Positions 1-8,402 are shown, numbered from the stretch's first letter. The stretch: 52,315 bases of DNA from Clostridia bacterium (GCA_017440965.1 JAFSGH010000010.1:1-52315), one strand, 5' to 3'. The notes: generated by a model from the letters alone, not told the origin. Program-made: numbers and translations.

Positions 1-340
1 GTTTTTCCGTTAAGAAAACAGTCCGGTGGACTGTTTTTAGGAAAAAGCGGCGCAGAAGCTATGCTTCAAGCCATGCGGAATTGAAAATTCCGCGGTCCCT
101 TAAAGCGCGCCAAGTGAGAGATGAACACTAAAGTTCGTCTCTTATTTTTTTTGTATATAAAAACTAAAAAGGGACTCGAACCCTGAGAGGGTTTTTCCGT
201 TAAGAAAACAGTCCGGTGGACTGTTTTTAGGAAAAAGCGGCGCAGAAGCTATGCTTCAAGCCATGCGGAATTGAAAATTCCGCGGTCCCTTGAAGCGCGC
301 CAAGTGAGAGATGAACACTAAAGTTCGTCTCTTATTTTTT
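1..340 (+). repeat. Tandem duplication of a structured element
   Basis: Bases 1-150 and 191-340 are the same sequence with one substitution (A at 102, G at 292) and a slightly different T-run length, giving a period of 190. The first copy is cut by the window start, so the array may extend further left. The near identity points to a recent duplication or to conservation by gene conversion. Each copy ends in a terminator-like hairpin. No protein reading frame of note lies inside. Confidence 0.9.
169..340 (+). ncRNA. Candidate structured RNA with intrinsic terminator (second copy)
   Basis: On the plus strand AAGGGAC (169-175) can pair with GTCCCTT (285-291) as a closing stem. Inside it are AACCCT/AGGGTT (179-193), a long arm TTTTTCC...GGAAAAA enclosing AACAGTCC/GGACTGTT (about 192-235), GGC..GAAGC/GCTTC..GCC (about 238-273), and GCGGAATT/AATTCCGC (about 276-283 side). 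After the closing stem comes AGAGATGAAC/GTTCGTCTCT (307-332) and a T-run, an intrinsic terminator. The first copy has its terminator at 117-152. I see no clear promoter just upstream. It could instead be a dispersed hairpin repeat rather than a functional RNA. Confidence 0.45.
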
Positions 341-376
341 GTAAAGCTTATTTTTATCTGATCAAAGTCATTTGTG

Positions 377-404
377 TTGATTTTTTTTGAATATATAGTA
401 TAGT
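377..404 (+). promoter_or_regulatory. Sigma-A promoter upstream of SGNH hydrolase
   Basis: TTGATT (377-382), 16-base spacer, TATAGT (399-404). It would start transcription near 411, just before the small frame at 416 and the hydrolase gene at 578. Confidence 0.5.
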
Positions 405-415
405 ATGTGACAAAT

Positions 416-568
416 ATGCAGATATATGAGTATGTAAATGCATATAACTCGCTTATATGGAGTGCTGACGGAAAAACAGTGTATAATCCTGCCTTGATTA
501 CTGTTTTCTTTGCTGTTAGGAATGAAAGGTATGCTGTTGAGTCGGGAAATACAGTGACTATTGAATGA
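416..568 (+). CDS. Possible 50-residue small protein
   Basis: This short open frame starts with ATG and ends with TGA nine bases before the next gene, so it would share that gene's transcript. It has no recognisable ribosome binding site, and its ATG lies only about five bases after the predicted transcription start. The product (begins MQIYEYVNAY, ends GNTVTIE) has no motif I recognise. It may be a true small gene, a leader peptide or the remnant of a larger gene; the gene call is weak. Confidence 0.25.
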   Translation: MQIYEYVNAYNSLIWSADGKTVYNPALITVFFAVRNERYAVESGNTVTIE

Positions 569-577
569 GGAGCAATT

Positions 578-1258
578 ATGAGAGTAAAGGATAAATTATT
601 TCTTGATTATAACGGTCTTGTTGAACACGGGCCTATAAATATAGTAGCTTTCGGAGACAGTGTTACACACGGTGCATTAGGCCCTGATGAGATAGACTAT
701 GAAACTGTTTACTGGAATCTTCTGAAAAAGAAGCTGAACGAGATAAGAAATTATGTTCCCGTTAATGTGATAAATGCAGGTATTGGCGGAATCACTGCCG
801 ATAAATCACTTGACCGTATGCAAAGGGATGTCTTTTCTCATTCTCCTGATCTTGTTATCGTCTGCTTCGGTCTTAATGATGTGAACGGTGAGCTTAAGGT
901 ATATTTATCAGCCTTGGAAAAAATATTCTCTGAATGTCAAAGCAGAAATATTGAAACGGTATTTATGACTCCTAATATGCTGAATACCTATGTTGCAGAG
1001 GACACCGTTGATGAATTGAAGTCCTATGCTGCAGTGACGGCAGATCTTCAGAATTCGGGAAAAATGGATCTTTATATGTCGTCTGTGGTAAAGCTCGCTG
1101 AGGAGAATGGAATAAAGGTATGCGATTGCTACAGTATATGGAAGAAGCTCAGCGAAACGCAGGATGTAACGATGCTTCTTGCAAACAGAATAAATCATCC
1201 CGTAAGGGAAATGCACGAGATCTTTGCCGGATGTATATTTGATACGATAATGCTTTAG
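578..1258 (+). CDS. SGNH/GDSL-family hydrolase
   Basis: This 226-residue protein has the blocks of the SGNH esterase/acetylesterase family. Block I is FGDSVTHG with nucleophile Ser28, block II is NAGIGG, block III is FGLNDVN with the oxyanion Asn, and block V is NHP with the catalytic His near the C-terminus. Such enzymes remove acyl or acetyl groups from sugars, peptidoglycan or lipids. There is no signal peptide, so it should act in the cytoplasm. The ATG start has a GAGGAGC ribosome site seven bases upstream. The gene stands alone and is followed by a bidirectional terminator. The substrate cannot be told from sequence. Confidence 0.85.
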   Translation: MRVKDKLFLDYNGLVEHGPINIVAFGDSVTHGALGPDEIDYETVYWNLLKKKLNEIRNYVPVNVINAGIGGITADKSLDRMQRDVFSHSPDLVIVCFGLNDVNGELKVYLSALEKIFSECQSRNIETVFMTPNMLNTYVAEDTVDELKSYAAVTADLQNSGKMDLYMSSVVKLAEENGIKVCDCYSIWKKLSETQDVTMLLANRINHPVREMHEIFAGCIFDTIML

Positions 1259-1325
1259 TAAATACCTATAAAGAGAGACAGCTTATTGTGGTCAAGTCGG
1301 AAAAACGGATAAAAGAAAAAAGAGA

Positions 1326-1368
1326 CCTCCTATGGTAGAATTAAGCATCTATCATAGGAGGAATTTTT
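1326..1368. terminator. Bidirectional intrinsic terminator
   Basis: CCTCCTATGGTAG (1326-1338) pairs with CTATCATAGGAGG (1349-1361). It is followed by TTTTT on the plus strand and by a T-rich run on the minus strand. It separates the converging SGNH hydrolase and the 494-residue protein gene, whose stop codon lies within the plus-strand T-run. Confidence 0.8.
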
Positions 1369-2851
1369 ATGCTGTTATTTCATTTAATTTTTTGAGGAGA
1401 AGTCCTACGAGAGTTTTTGCAATGGTTGTAAGTCCTTCCTTGCTTTGACCGACAGAAGAAACTATTGTGGATGCTTCCGGGGTTCCTTTCAGGGGAGTAA
1501 GGTTAAGCACACTTTCAATGATTTTTTCGTTTATCGCATACTCTATAAGGAAATCAATGGTTTTTTGTGGATCTGCAACATAATAAGTGCTTCCGTCTGA
1601 AAGAGCAGTTGCTGTACCGCAGGACATAAGCTTTGCCATATCCATATCGGGCATATCTGCTGCTTCGGATTTAGTGATAAGCTTCAGTAAGCCGTCAAGA
1701 AGTTGATTGAAGCTGCCTGAAATGTCAAGGCCGATTTTACCTATTATTTCAATAAGAGAATTTCCGAGATTATATATCTCTCCGTCCTCGAAGCCCATAA
1801 CTGCAGTTGCAAGCTCGTGGAAATCGCCGTCCATCTTAAGAGAACGCATACTTTCGCAAAGCTTTCCGTTTTCAATTATGGCTGCAAAGTTTATTAACAT
1901 ACTTGTAAGCGCATTTACGGGATCCTTTGCAGCCTTATCTATTGCAAGAAGAACAGGCTCAAGAATAGCCTTCCAGATATCGCCGAGATCGGTGTACGAA
2001 ATAACCTCTGATGCTGAAGGATATTCTCCTGCTCTTAGTCCCAAAGCACCGAAAAGTGTGAAAAGACAGGTCTCATAACCGCTTTTTTCAGATGAATTAT
2101 ATATCTTAGCCGCATCAAGGTTTATCGGGATCGCATCGGTATTAAGAAGAAAATCCACAACATTTATATTTACTGTTCTTTCCTTGCTCTGAACGCATAT
2201 TTCAAGAACACCTCTGAGCCCTGCTGACATATCCGCCATTGCCTTGTAAAAGCTTTCTTTATCGGAAACACCCCATTTGATCGAATTCCAGAGTGTAGTT
2301 GTAAGCTCTGTCCCGTCTGTATCGGTCCATGTTACCGTGCTGTCCATATATGTCCAGTCTGTTCCCACACTGTTCAGCACCTCTGTAAGAGGCTTTCTTG
2401 CTCCGTCCTTATCGCAGCAGGTATAAGATGTGCCGGCTATCTTTTCTGAATATAAGGGGCCTGTCGGATAAAGATCAATATTTGTCGCAAAATCCATCAT
2501 ATCGAGATTTGTAAGCACCTGAAACAGAAGGGGATATGCCATTGACATTATTGTGTTTACGATAAGATCCGAATAAACTACTTTTTTTACTATACCGGTA
2601 ATGTCCTCAGGCTTGATTCCGTTTTCAGTTATATTACCTGCAAGGTCGGTTACTATAGAGCCTATTTCGTTTCCTACGCCTTCAAAGCTGAGATTCAGCT
2701 CTATATCAGCCTCATGCTTTTCGCTTGAGGAAGGCTTGGATAAAAGTGATGTTGCTGCAAATGCAATACTTTCAAGAACTATTACTCCTGCCAGAATGAT
2801 TATTATTATATTTTTGATTTTTCCTGCTTGTCTCGGACGAAGTTTTTTCAT
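1367..2851 (-). CDS. Exported protein of unknown function
   Basis: The 494-residue product has a basic N-terminus (KKLRPRQAGK) followed by one hydrophobic segment at about residues 13-38. It is therefore secreted or anchored by its N-terminus, with the rest outside the membrane. The exterior part is mostly helical and rich in Leu, Ile and Ala, with a Cys pair near residue 145 (TCCDKDG). I recognise no catalytic motif and no known family. The ATG start at 2851 has a strong AAAGGAGG site. It is divergent from the lipase-like exported gene at 3059, and the shared 207-base region holds both promoters and a direct repeat, so the two may be co-regulated. Confidence 0.7.
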   Translation of the reverse strand: MKKLRPRQAGKIKNIIIIILAGVIVLESIAFAATSLLSKPSSSEKHEADIELNLSFEGVGNEIGSIVTDLAGNITENGIKPEDITGIVKKVVYSDLIVNTIMSMAYPLLFQVLTNLDMMDFATNIDLYPTGPLYSEKIAGTSYTCCDKDGARKPLTEVLNSVGTDWTYMDSTVTWTDTDGTELTTTLWNSIKWGVSDKESFYKAMADMSAGLRGVLEICVQSKERTVNINVVDFLLNTDAIPINLDAAKIYNSSEKSGYETCLFTLFGALGLRAGEYPSASEVISYTDLGDIWKAILEPVLLAIDKAAKDPVNALTSMLINFAAIIENGKLCESMRSLKMDGDFHELATAVMGFEDGEIYNLGNSLIEIIGKIGLDISGSFNQLLDGLLKLITKSEAADMPDMDMAKLMSCGTATALSDGSTYYVADPQKTIDFLIEYAINEKIIESVLNLTPLKGTPEASTIVSSVGQSKEGLTTIAKTLVGLLLKKLNEITA

Positions 2852-2876
2852 ATTTTGTGCCTCCTTTGTATAATTT

Positions 2877-2906
2877 ATATTTTAATTATTTTTTTTCTTA
2901 AGTCAA
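2877..2906 (-). promoter_or_regulatory. Sigma-A promoter for the minus-strand exported gene
   Basis: On the minus strand, TTGACT (2906-2901) is followed after 17-18 bases by the A/T-rich -10 AAAATA/AAATAT (about 2883-2877). The gene's AAAGGAGG ribosome site lies just downstream. Confidence 0.5.
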
Positions 2907-2922
2907 TATTTACATCGAGATT

Positions 2923-2976
2923 GCAACATTATGAACAATTTTGTCGGAGATATAACATAAGCAACATAATGAACAA
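2923..2976. repeat. Pair of 16-base direct repeats between divergent promoters
   Basis: GCAACATTATGAACAA (2923-2938) and GCAACATAATGAACAA (2961-2976) differ at one base and are spaced 38 bases apart. They lie between the two divergent promoters, where regulator-binding sites would be expected. Confidence 0.6.
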
Positions 2977-3001
2977 AAAATGTATAAATTATTAAAAAAA
3001 A

Positions 3002-3030
3002 TTGACGGATACAATATGTTGTGTTATAAT
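3002..3030 (+). promoter_or_regulatory. Strong sigma-A promoter for the lipase-like gene
   Basis: TTGACG (3002-3007), exactly 17 bases, TATAAT (3025-3030). Because this promoter overlaps the upstream in-frame codons, the gene must start downstream, at 3059. Confidence 0.8.
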
Positions 3031-3058
3031 GAAAAAAAATAAATATAGGGTGATCATT

Positions 3059-4699
3059 ATGAAAAATCTTGTTAAAAAGGCACTTTCACTGATTCTTGTC
3101 ACACTTTTAATTATTTCTGGCTGTTGCCTGACCTGCTTTGCTTCAGACGGAACGCCGAGCGCAGACAGAGCGACTGCAATTCCTACTGTTTATATTCAGG
3201 GATACGGTGCTGAAATTTTTGCAGATGCAAATGACCGTAATTCCGAAGTAATCGTCGGCGGGGCAGTTCCGTTTCTTACTGATGGTGTTCTCGGCGGTAT
3301 GCTTGAAAACATCATGGAGCCCTTGATGAAGGGTATTACAAGCGGTGATTATACGGAGTATAATGATCTTGTTGCCGAAACTCTTATTGCCGATCTCGGC
3401 AGATTTGGGCTTGATGAAAACGGTGAGCCGTCAGACGGTTCAGGTAATTTCTGCACCCGTGAGGTTAACCTTATAAATAAAAAATGGTACGGCGGTAAAT
3501 ATGATATTTATTCTTACAGTCTTATTTATGACTGGAGAGTGGATCCTTTTGTAACAGCTGCCGAGCTTAATGCATATATTCAGAAGGTTAAGGCTGTTAC
3601 GGGCAGTGACAAGGTAAATCTTGTCGGCAGATGTCTTGGTGCTAATATTGTATTGGCATATCTTTCCGAATACGGATATGATGATATTAATGCTGTTAAT
3701 TTTTATGTTGCAGGTCTTGACGGTTTTGAAATCGTAGGCGCACTGTTTTCCGGTCAGATAGTTGTTGATTCGGATGCGCTGAACAGATTCCTTCAGTCCT
3801 CCCTTGACAGTGAAGAGGATGAGCTTATTTCATTTGCAAAGTCATTTGTTGCAATACTTAATTTTATAAACGGTCTTGATCTTCCTATTGATGTAGTTTA
3901 CGGGATTTATGAGCAGGTCTACACTGATATTATTCCGAGAGTCCTTAAAGAATCCTTCGGTTCAATGCCCGCTTTCTGGTCATTTGTCGGTACGGATTAT
4001 TATGAAGCTGCAATGAAGCTTAATTTCCCGGATGCTGAGGAGCAGGCAAAATATGCAGGACTTATCGAGAAGATCGACAGATACCATAATGAGGTTGCTG
4101 TCAGAACAGAAGAAATAATTAATGCGGCTATAGATGCAGGTGTCGGAGTGTATTTTACTGCAAAATACGGTTTTACTGCAGTTCCTCTCAGCAAGGAATC
4201 CGATCTTCACAATGACGGCACAGTTTCTGTTACAAGTCAGACACTCGGAGCAACCTCAACATCATTCGGAGAAAAGTTCAGCAAGGAATATCTTGAAAAT
4301 GCAGAAAAGAACGGTACTGCAAAGTATATTTCTCCCGATAAGTGCATTGATGCTTCAACTGCTGTCCGTCCTGATAATACCTGGTTTATCCGTGGCAGTA
4401 AGCATGAATTTATGCCTGATTCAATAGACATTATGATTGCAAAGATCTTTGATGCTACTGTTAAGTCAGAAAAATATGTTACGGTAAATGATTTTGAGGA
4501 ATATCCCCAGTATCTTTATGTGGAAAGTCTTGACGAATATGCTCCCTTGAATATTATGACGGAAGAAAATGCAAATGACGGATTTGATTGGGATGTAAGT
4601 ATCTTTGCTCATCTTTCTAATTTCCTTGAAAAATTATTGAATTTTGTCTCCGAGCTTGTTAATAAAATTCTCAGCCTTATTGCAAATACCGAGATTTGA
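3059..4699 (+). CDS. Exported LCAT-like alpha/beta hydrolase with Cys nucleophile elbow
   Basis: The start is ATG 3059, with AGGGTGAT upstream and the promoter at 3002-3030. The 546-residue product has an N-terminal signal sequence; LIISGC within it could be a lipobox, otherwise cleavage is after CFA. The fold markers match the lecithin:cholesterol acyltransferase/lipase group: VYIQGYG, YDWR, nucleophile elbow GRCLG, NDGTV and a late GSKHEF. The implied triad is Cys192, Asp386, His449. Most relatives have Ser in GxSxG; here the codon is TGT (3632-3634), a one-base change from Ser. It may be a cysteine hydrolase/acyltransferase or an inactive relative. A terminator follows. Confidence 0.75.
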   Translation: MKNLVKKALSLILVTLLIISGCCLTCFASDGTPSADRATAIPTVYIQGYGAEIFADANDRNSEVIVGGAVPFLTDGVLGGMLENIMEPLMKGITSGDYTEYNDLVAETLIADLGRFGLDENGEPSDGSGNFCTREVNLINKKWYGGKYDIYSYSLIYDWRVDPFVTAAELNAYIQKVKAVTGSDKVNLVGRCLGANIVLAYLSEYGYDDINAVNFYVAGLDGFEIVGALFSGQIVVDSDALNRFLQSSLDSEEDELISFAKSFVAILNFINGLDLPIDVVYGIYEQVYTDIIPRVLKESFGSMPAFWSFVGTDYYEAAMKLNFPDAEEQAKYAGLIEKIDRYHNEVAVRTEEIINAAIDAGVGVYFTAKYGFTAVPLSKESDLHNDGTVSVTSQTLGATSTSFGEKFSKEYLENAEKNGTAKYISPDKCIDASTAVRPDNTWFIRGSKHEFMPDSIDIMIAKIFDATVKSEKYVTVNDFEEYPQYLYVESLDEYAPLNIMTEENANDGFDWDVSIFAHLSNFLEKLLNFVSELVNKILSLIANTEI

Positions 4700-4721
4700 T
4701 AAACAAAGACTGTTATACAAC

Positions 4722-4761
4722 AAAGCTCCTGTCCTTTTTCCGGGATGGGAGCTTTCTTTTG
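4722..4761 (+). terminator. Intrinsic terminator of the lipase-like gene
   Basis: AAAGCTCC (4722-4729) pairs with GGAGCTTT (4748-4755), followed by TCTTTTG. Confidence 0.7.
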
Positions 4762-4815
4762 TTCGCAAAAGACGAATGCATATTATTTTTATTGTGTTAA
4801 TACTGTATCTGTACA

Positions 4816-4854
4816 GAAAAAAAAACGGCCGCTGCAGATTCTGCAGTGACCGTT
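4816..4854 (-). terminator. Intrinsic terminator of the TetR operon
   Basis: The hairpin at 4824-4854 has the arms AACGGCCGCTGCAG and CTGCAGTGACCGTT, mostly paired. On the minus strand it is followed by eight T residues. It lies downstream of the minus-strand regulator gene. Confidence 0.8.
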
Positions 4855-4908
4855 TAAATAAACTCTGAAATTGTCGATGACCGCAAAGGATATTGCGGAT
4901 GAAACAAT

Positions 4909-5529
4909 TTACTGATTTTCGGAGCTGTATTTCTTGAGTATTATTTCACACAGCTTTTCTGATCTGTTTGCCAAATAGAATTTAGAGATAAGCTCTGCGC
5001 ACTGATCAACAGAAGTGCCGATGCTGTCCATAAACCAATGAATGACCATATTACGGATACCGCCGAGGGTGTAGTACATATGGCAGATATATTCGGTAGC
5101 TTCATCAGCAGGAGCAATGTTTATTATCTCATGAGAAAACTTCTCCTCTGCAAGAGAGATGATTCTCTGAATCAGGGGCTCTCCGTGAGAAGATGTAAGA
5201 AACAGCTTGTAATAGCCTTTGTTTTTATCAAGAAACTGTAATCCGAACTCTATGGCATCAGTCGGATCGAGGATTATATTTGAAATTCCTAATTTATCAA
5301 AAGTTTCGTCAATTGCTTCAACGATGTTTGACTGGATTGCAGAATAAAGATCATAAACATCAAGATAATGTGCGTAGAAGGTGCCTCTGGAAATGCTTGC
5401 TCTTTCTACAATATCAGTAACTGTGATCTTTGATATATCCTTCTCATTGAGAAGCTCAGCAAATGCCTGCTTGATAAGATGTCTTGATCTTGCGGCATTT
5501 TTATGTGTGGATCTCTTGCCGACTGCCAT
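4909..5529 (-). CDS. TetR/AcrR-family transcriptional regulator
   Basis: The 206-residue protein has a TetR-type N-terminal helix-turn-helix at about residues 12-58, with the hallmark ITVTDIVERASISRGTFYAHY. The rest is an all-helical ligand-binding domain. The start is ATG 5529 with GGAGG eight bases upstream; a longer in-frame ATG at 5598 would overlap the preceding gene and has no ribosome site. It is the last gene of an operon with an aminotransferase and an aldolase, only 17 bases after the aldolase. This suggests it senses a metabolite of that pathway and represses its own operon, or also the seven-gene operon nearby; both are inferences. No operator was recognised. Confidence 0.88.
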   Translation of the reverse strand: MAVGKRSTHKNAARSRHLIKQAFAELLNEKDISKITVTDIVERASISRGTFYAHYLDVYDLYSAIQSNIVEAIDETFDKLGISNIILDPTDAIEFGLQFLDKNKGYYKLFLTSSHGEPLIQRIISLAEEKFSHEIINIAPADEATEYICHMYYTLGGIRNMVIHWFMDSIGTSVDQCAELISKFYLANRSEKLCEIILKKYSSENQ

Positions 5530-5546
5530 TTTTTTCCTCCGGGATA

Positions 5547-6761
5547 TTATTTTTTCTTGGAATACTTTGTTTTGTAGATTATACGCATCAGGGTGCATTC
5601 AAGGGGATTGATATATTTATCCTCTCTGCCGTATGCGGATGCTGCAACATAGGCCTTACAGCCCTTTTCGGCAACAAGCTTTACAGCATTTGCCTCATCC
5701 ATGGATGAGCCTGCGCAGACTGCACCGTTGTGCTTTATCATAACAGCGTCGCGATGCTTCATTTTGCGTACAGCCTTTTTTGCTGATCTGAGACGGTCAT
5801 TGATGTCATAATCGGCAGTTTTCATTGTAACACCGACTATCTGAGCAAAATCATCAAGGAAGGGTCTTACCGTGATGCCTGTTTTTGAAAGCTCACTTGT
5901 AGCCTGCTCCTTTGAATGCGTGATAGCGTTTATGTCTTTTCTCTTTTTGTATATCTCAGCGTGAAGCTCAGCAAAAGCAGGGTAGTCTGCAGATGAATCA
6001 AGAGGCTTTCCGCTCTTGAGATCGATCATGATTGCATCGCCGCCGTCTACGGGAGTCATTTCAAAAACACCGTAGAGTCTTTCTGAATTGTAGGCGGGAA
6101 TCTCCTCCGCACAGGTCTCACTCATAAGAGTATTGGAAATATACTCACAAAGAGAGCCGAAGGTTTCTATTGTTCTTCCGGTAAGCTCTTTGTATCTCTG
6201 AAGGAAGATATTTTTACAAGCCTCTTCAAGCTCATTTGCAACAATAAAAGCATCATCAAGGTCAGTACCCATACATACAGCACCGTGGTGCTTCATAAGA
6301 ACAGCCTTTGATGAGGAACGCTCTATTGCTTCTTTTACGCCTTCGCGGAGAGTCTTTGTGCCGGGAAGACCGTAGGCAGCAAGAGGAACATGCTTACCGA
6401 TAATCTCAGCACTTTTTCCTTCAAGATGATTTATGTCATATCCCTTGAGGCCTGCAACGGATGCCATTGTCTGATGAGTATGAATAACAAAGTTGATATT
6501 CTTTCTGAGTGCATAACATGCTGCATGAACGCCTTTTTCCGATGAGGGCTTTACATCGCCCTCATAGGAAAGATCGCTTATGTTTACTATAACGATATCG
6601 TCGGGAGTAAGACCGAGATAATCTCTTCCGCTGGGTGTAATTGCAAATGAATTTTCATCGATACGGCAGCTTACATTGCCCCATGTGCGTTGAATAAGAC
6701 CTCTTTCACAAAGAAGCTTACCTGCTTTTATAACATCGAGTTTTGCCTGCATTATATCCAT
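5547..6761 (-). CDS. Tandem class II aldolase/adducin-domain protein
   Basis: The 404-residue protein contains two class II (fuculose-phosphate type) aldolase domains in a row. Domain 1 (about 5-190) keeps the metal site: Glu75, His94 and His96 in IHTHQ, and a third His in KHHGAVC (158-159). Domain 2 (about 205-395) repeats the fold, with ELHAEI and KHNGAVC, but the HxH pair is reduced to ITHSK, so it is probably a poor metal binder. Single-domain relatives are near 200-250 residues. The family cleaves or forms phosphorylated sugars using Zn, usually with DHAP or lactaldehyde products. The start has GAGGTGA nearby and lies 26 bases after the aminotransferase. Confidence 0.85.
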   Translation of the reverse strand: MDIMQAKLDVIKAGKLLCERGLIQRTWGNVSCRIDENSFAITPSGRDYLGLTPDDIVIVNISDLSYEGDVKPSSEKGVHAACYALRKNINFVIHTHQTMASVAGLKGYDINHLEGKSAEIIGKHVPLAAYGLPGTKTLREGVKEAIERSSSKAVLMKHHGAVCMGTDLDDAFIVANELEEACKNIFLQRYKELTGRTIETFGSLCEYISNTLMSETCAEEIPAYNSERLYGVFEMTPVDGGDAIMIDLKSGKPLDSSADYPAFAELHAEIYKKRKDINAITHSKEQATSELSKTGITVRPFLDDFAQIVGVTMKTADYDINDRLRSAKKAVRKMKHRDAVMIKHNGAVCAGSSMDEANAVKLVAEKGCKAYVAASAYGREDKYINPLECTLMRIIYKTKYSKKK

Positions 6762-6787
6762 TTAAGTCACCTCGTTGTCGGGGAATA

Positions 6788-8269
6788 TCAGTCGTTTTCT
6801 TTAACTGTGATGTTTGCAAAGACACGGTCGAAGCGTGCAAGTGCATAATCGATATCAGCTTCTGTATAAGCTGCACTTGTGTAAAGACGGCTGCCTGCAA
6901 GGGTAACGAGACCTTCTGCCATATAAGCAGCGCCCATGTGAGTCATTTCTTTCTTTCTGATATCTGTCTGCTTGAGAACGCCGGGGATAGTCCAGGGCTT
7001 ATTCCAATTGATGGAGAACTGAAGTGTACCTACTGTCTCAAGATGGCAGATTGAACCCTGGTTGAATGCTACGAAGGGAAGGTGGCGTCTTTCGATGATC
7101 TCCTGAAGTCCCTTTGTGATTCTGTCACCCAGCTCACCGGCTCTCTGGCAAGCATTGGTTCTGTCCATTTCTTCAAGTGTGAAGTAACCTGCTGCACAGG
7201 AAAGGGGATTTGCGGAAAGTGTACCGCCGCAGAAAGCCTTTTTAACCTTAACTGCACCGTCAAGACCTGCACCGAGATACTTCATATATTCTCTCTTACC
7301 GCCGACGCCGCCTGCACCGGGATATCCGCCGGCAATAACCTTACCGAAGATTGTAAGGTCAGGTGATACTCCGAAGTAGCCCTGAGCACCTGCCATGCCT
7401 ACTCGGAAGCCTGTAACAACCTCATCGAATACGAGAAGAGCACCGTACTTACGGCAGAGTCTTTCAACGCCCTTACAGAAATCCTTGTCAACGGGACGGG
7501 AGCCGCTTTCGGGGCCGAGGGGCTCAAGATAAACTGCAGCAGTGCCGCCTCTGAGAAGGTTCTTTCTGAGAACTCTTTCAAGAGAATCGAGGTCACCGGG
7601 GAAGAATTCCTGAGTATCTCTCATGATTCTGCCGGGAACGCCGTTAGCCTGAGTAGCCTTTGTTCCGGGAATACGGATGCCGTAGCCAAGCTGATCTGAC
7701 CAGCCGTGGTATGCACCACCCATTTTTACGATATTCTTGTTCTTTGTTGCAAGTCTTGCGATTCTTGCTGCAAGCATACAAGCCTCTGTTCCTGACTGAA
7801 GCATACGGAACATATCAACTGTTTCAATGCTGTCAGAGATCTTCTTTGCAAGCTTATATTCAAATTCATGGAAAAGACCTGTTGAAGGACCGCAGGTGTT
7901 AAGAAGGTCGATTACCTGCTCGCGGACTTCGGGAGGATTTGATCCGAGAACTGTGGGACCGCCTGCCTGAAGGAAGTCATAGTATTCATTTCCGTCTATA
8001 TCGTAGAGCTTACAGCCTGATGCTGCAGTGAATACGAGGGGGAAAGGATAGTTGAAAGCAAGGTTATGCTGAACACCGCCGGGAATGATCTTCTTTGCTT
8101 CGTCGATCATTTCTTTTGATTTAGCACACTTTTTCTCAAAATATTCTGCTTCGTACTGAGCGAGAGCCTCGGGAGAAATTGTGTAAACGGGCTTTTTAAT
8201 AAGTTCATCAAGCTGCTTGTTGACTGCAGCTGCGTCAGGGTACTGCGAGATAGCAAAACGAGTATCCAT
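6788..8269 (-). CDS. Class III aminotransferase (GSA aminomutase-like)
   Basis: This 493-residue PLP enzyme is related to glutamate-1-semialdehyde 2,1-aminomutase. Visible are the N-terminal GGVQHNLAF and YDIDGNEYYDFLQAGG, the SGTEA phosphate-binding loop, DEVVTGFR (Asp for the pyridine nitrogen) and the PLP lysine in IFGKVIAGGYPG. It is longer than hemL (about 430), with an N-terminal extension of about 50 residues. No other heme-synthesis gene is nearby, so a hemL role is unlikely. Being first in an operon with a double aldolase and a TetR regulator suggests it aminates a ketone or aldehyde from the aldolase branch (inference). A second, shorter paralogue is at 11145. Confidence 0.88.
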   Translation of the reverse strand: MDTRFAISQYPDAAAVNKQLDELIKKPVYTISPEALAQYEAEYFEKKCAKSKEMIDEAKKIIPGGVQHNLAFNYPFPLVFTAASGCKLYDIDGNEYYDFLQAGGPTVLGSNPPEVREQVIDLLNTCGPSTGLFHEFEYKLAKKISDSIETVDMFRMLQSGTEACMLAARIARLATKNKNIVKMGGAYHGWSDQLGYGIRIPGTKATQANGVPGRIMRDTQEFFPGDLDSLERVLRKNLLRGGTAAVYLEPLGPESGSRPVDKDFCKGVERLCRKYGALLVFDEVVTGFRVGMAGAQGYFGVSPDLTIFGKVIAGGYPGAGGVGGKREYMKYLGAGLDGAVKVKKAFCGGTLSANPLSCAAGYFTLEEMDRTNACQRAGELGDRITKGLQEIIERRHLPFVAFNQGSICHLETVGTLQFSINWNKPWTIPGVLKQTDIRKKEMTHMGAAYMAEGLVTLAGSRLYTSAAYTEADIDYALARFDRVFANITVKEND

Positions 8270-8309
8270 AGTGATTCAAATCCTTTCATTTATTTAATAT
8301 GTATTTTAT

Positions 8310-8338
8310 ATAATACTTTATCTTAAATGTTAACACAA
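8310..8338 (-). promoter_or_regulatory. Promoter of the aminotransferase-aldolase-tetR operon
   Basis: On the minus strand, TTGTGT (8338-8333), 17 bases, TATTAT (8315-8310). It lies about 40 bases upstream of the aminotransferase start. Confidence 0.6.
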
Positions 8339-8402
8339 AAGAACACCAAAAACAAGTACAATAAACAAACAATCTGTATTTATTTTTACTATTTTTGTTT
8401 TA

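Noticed and set aside
165-295. tRNA or tmRNA on the minus strand
   Set aside because: GGGTTCGAGTCCC looks like a T-arm, and the ends pair, but the acceptor and T-stem would use the same bases, and there is no anticodon arm.
3002-3058. N-terminal extension of the lipase-like protein
   Set aside because: The extension overlaps a full -35/-10 promoter, and the ATG at 3059 has a ribosome site before a normal signal peptide.
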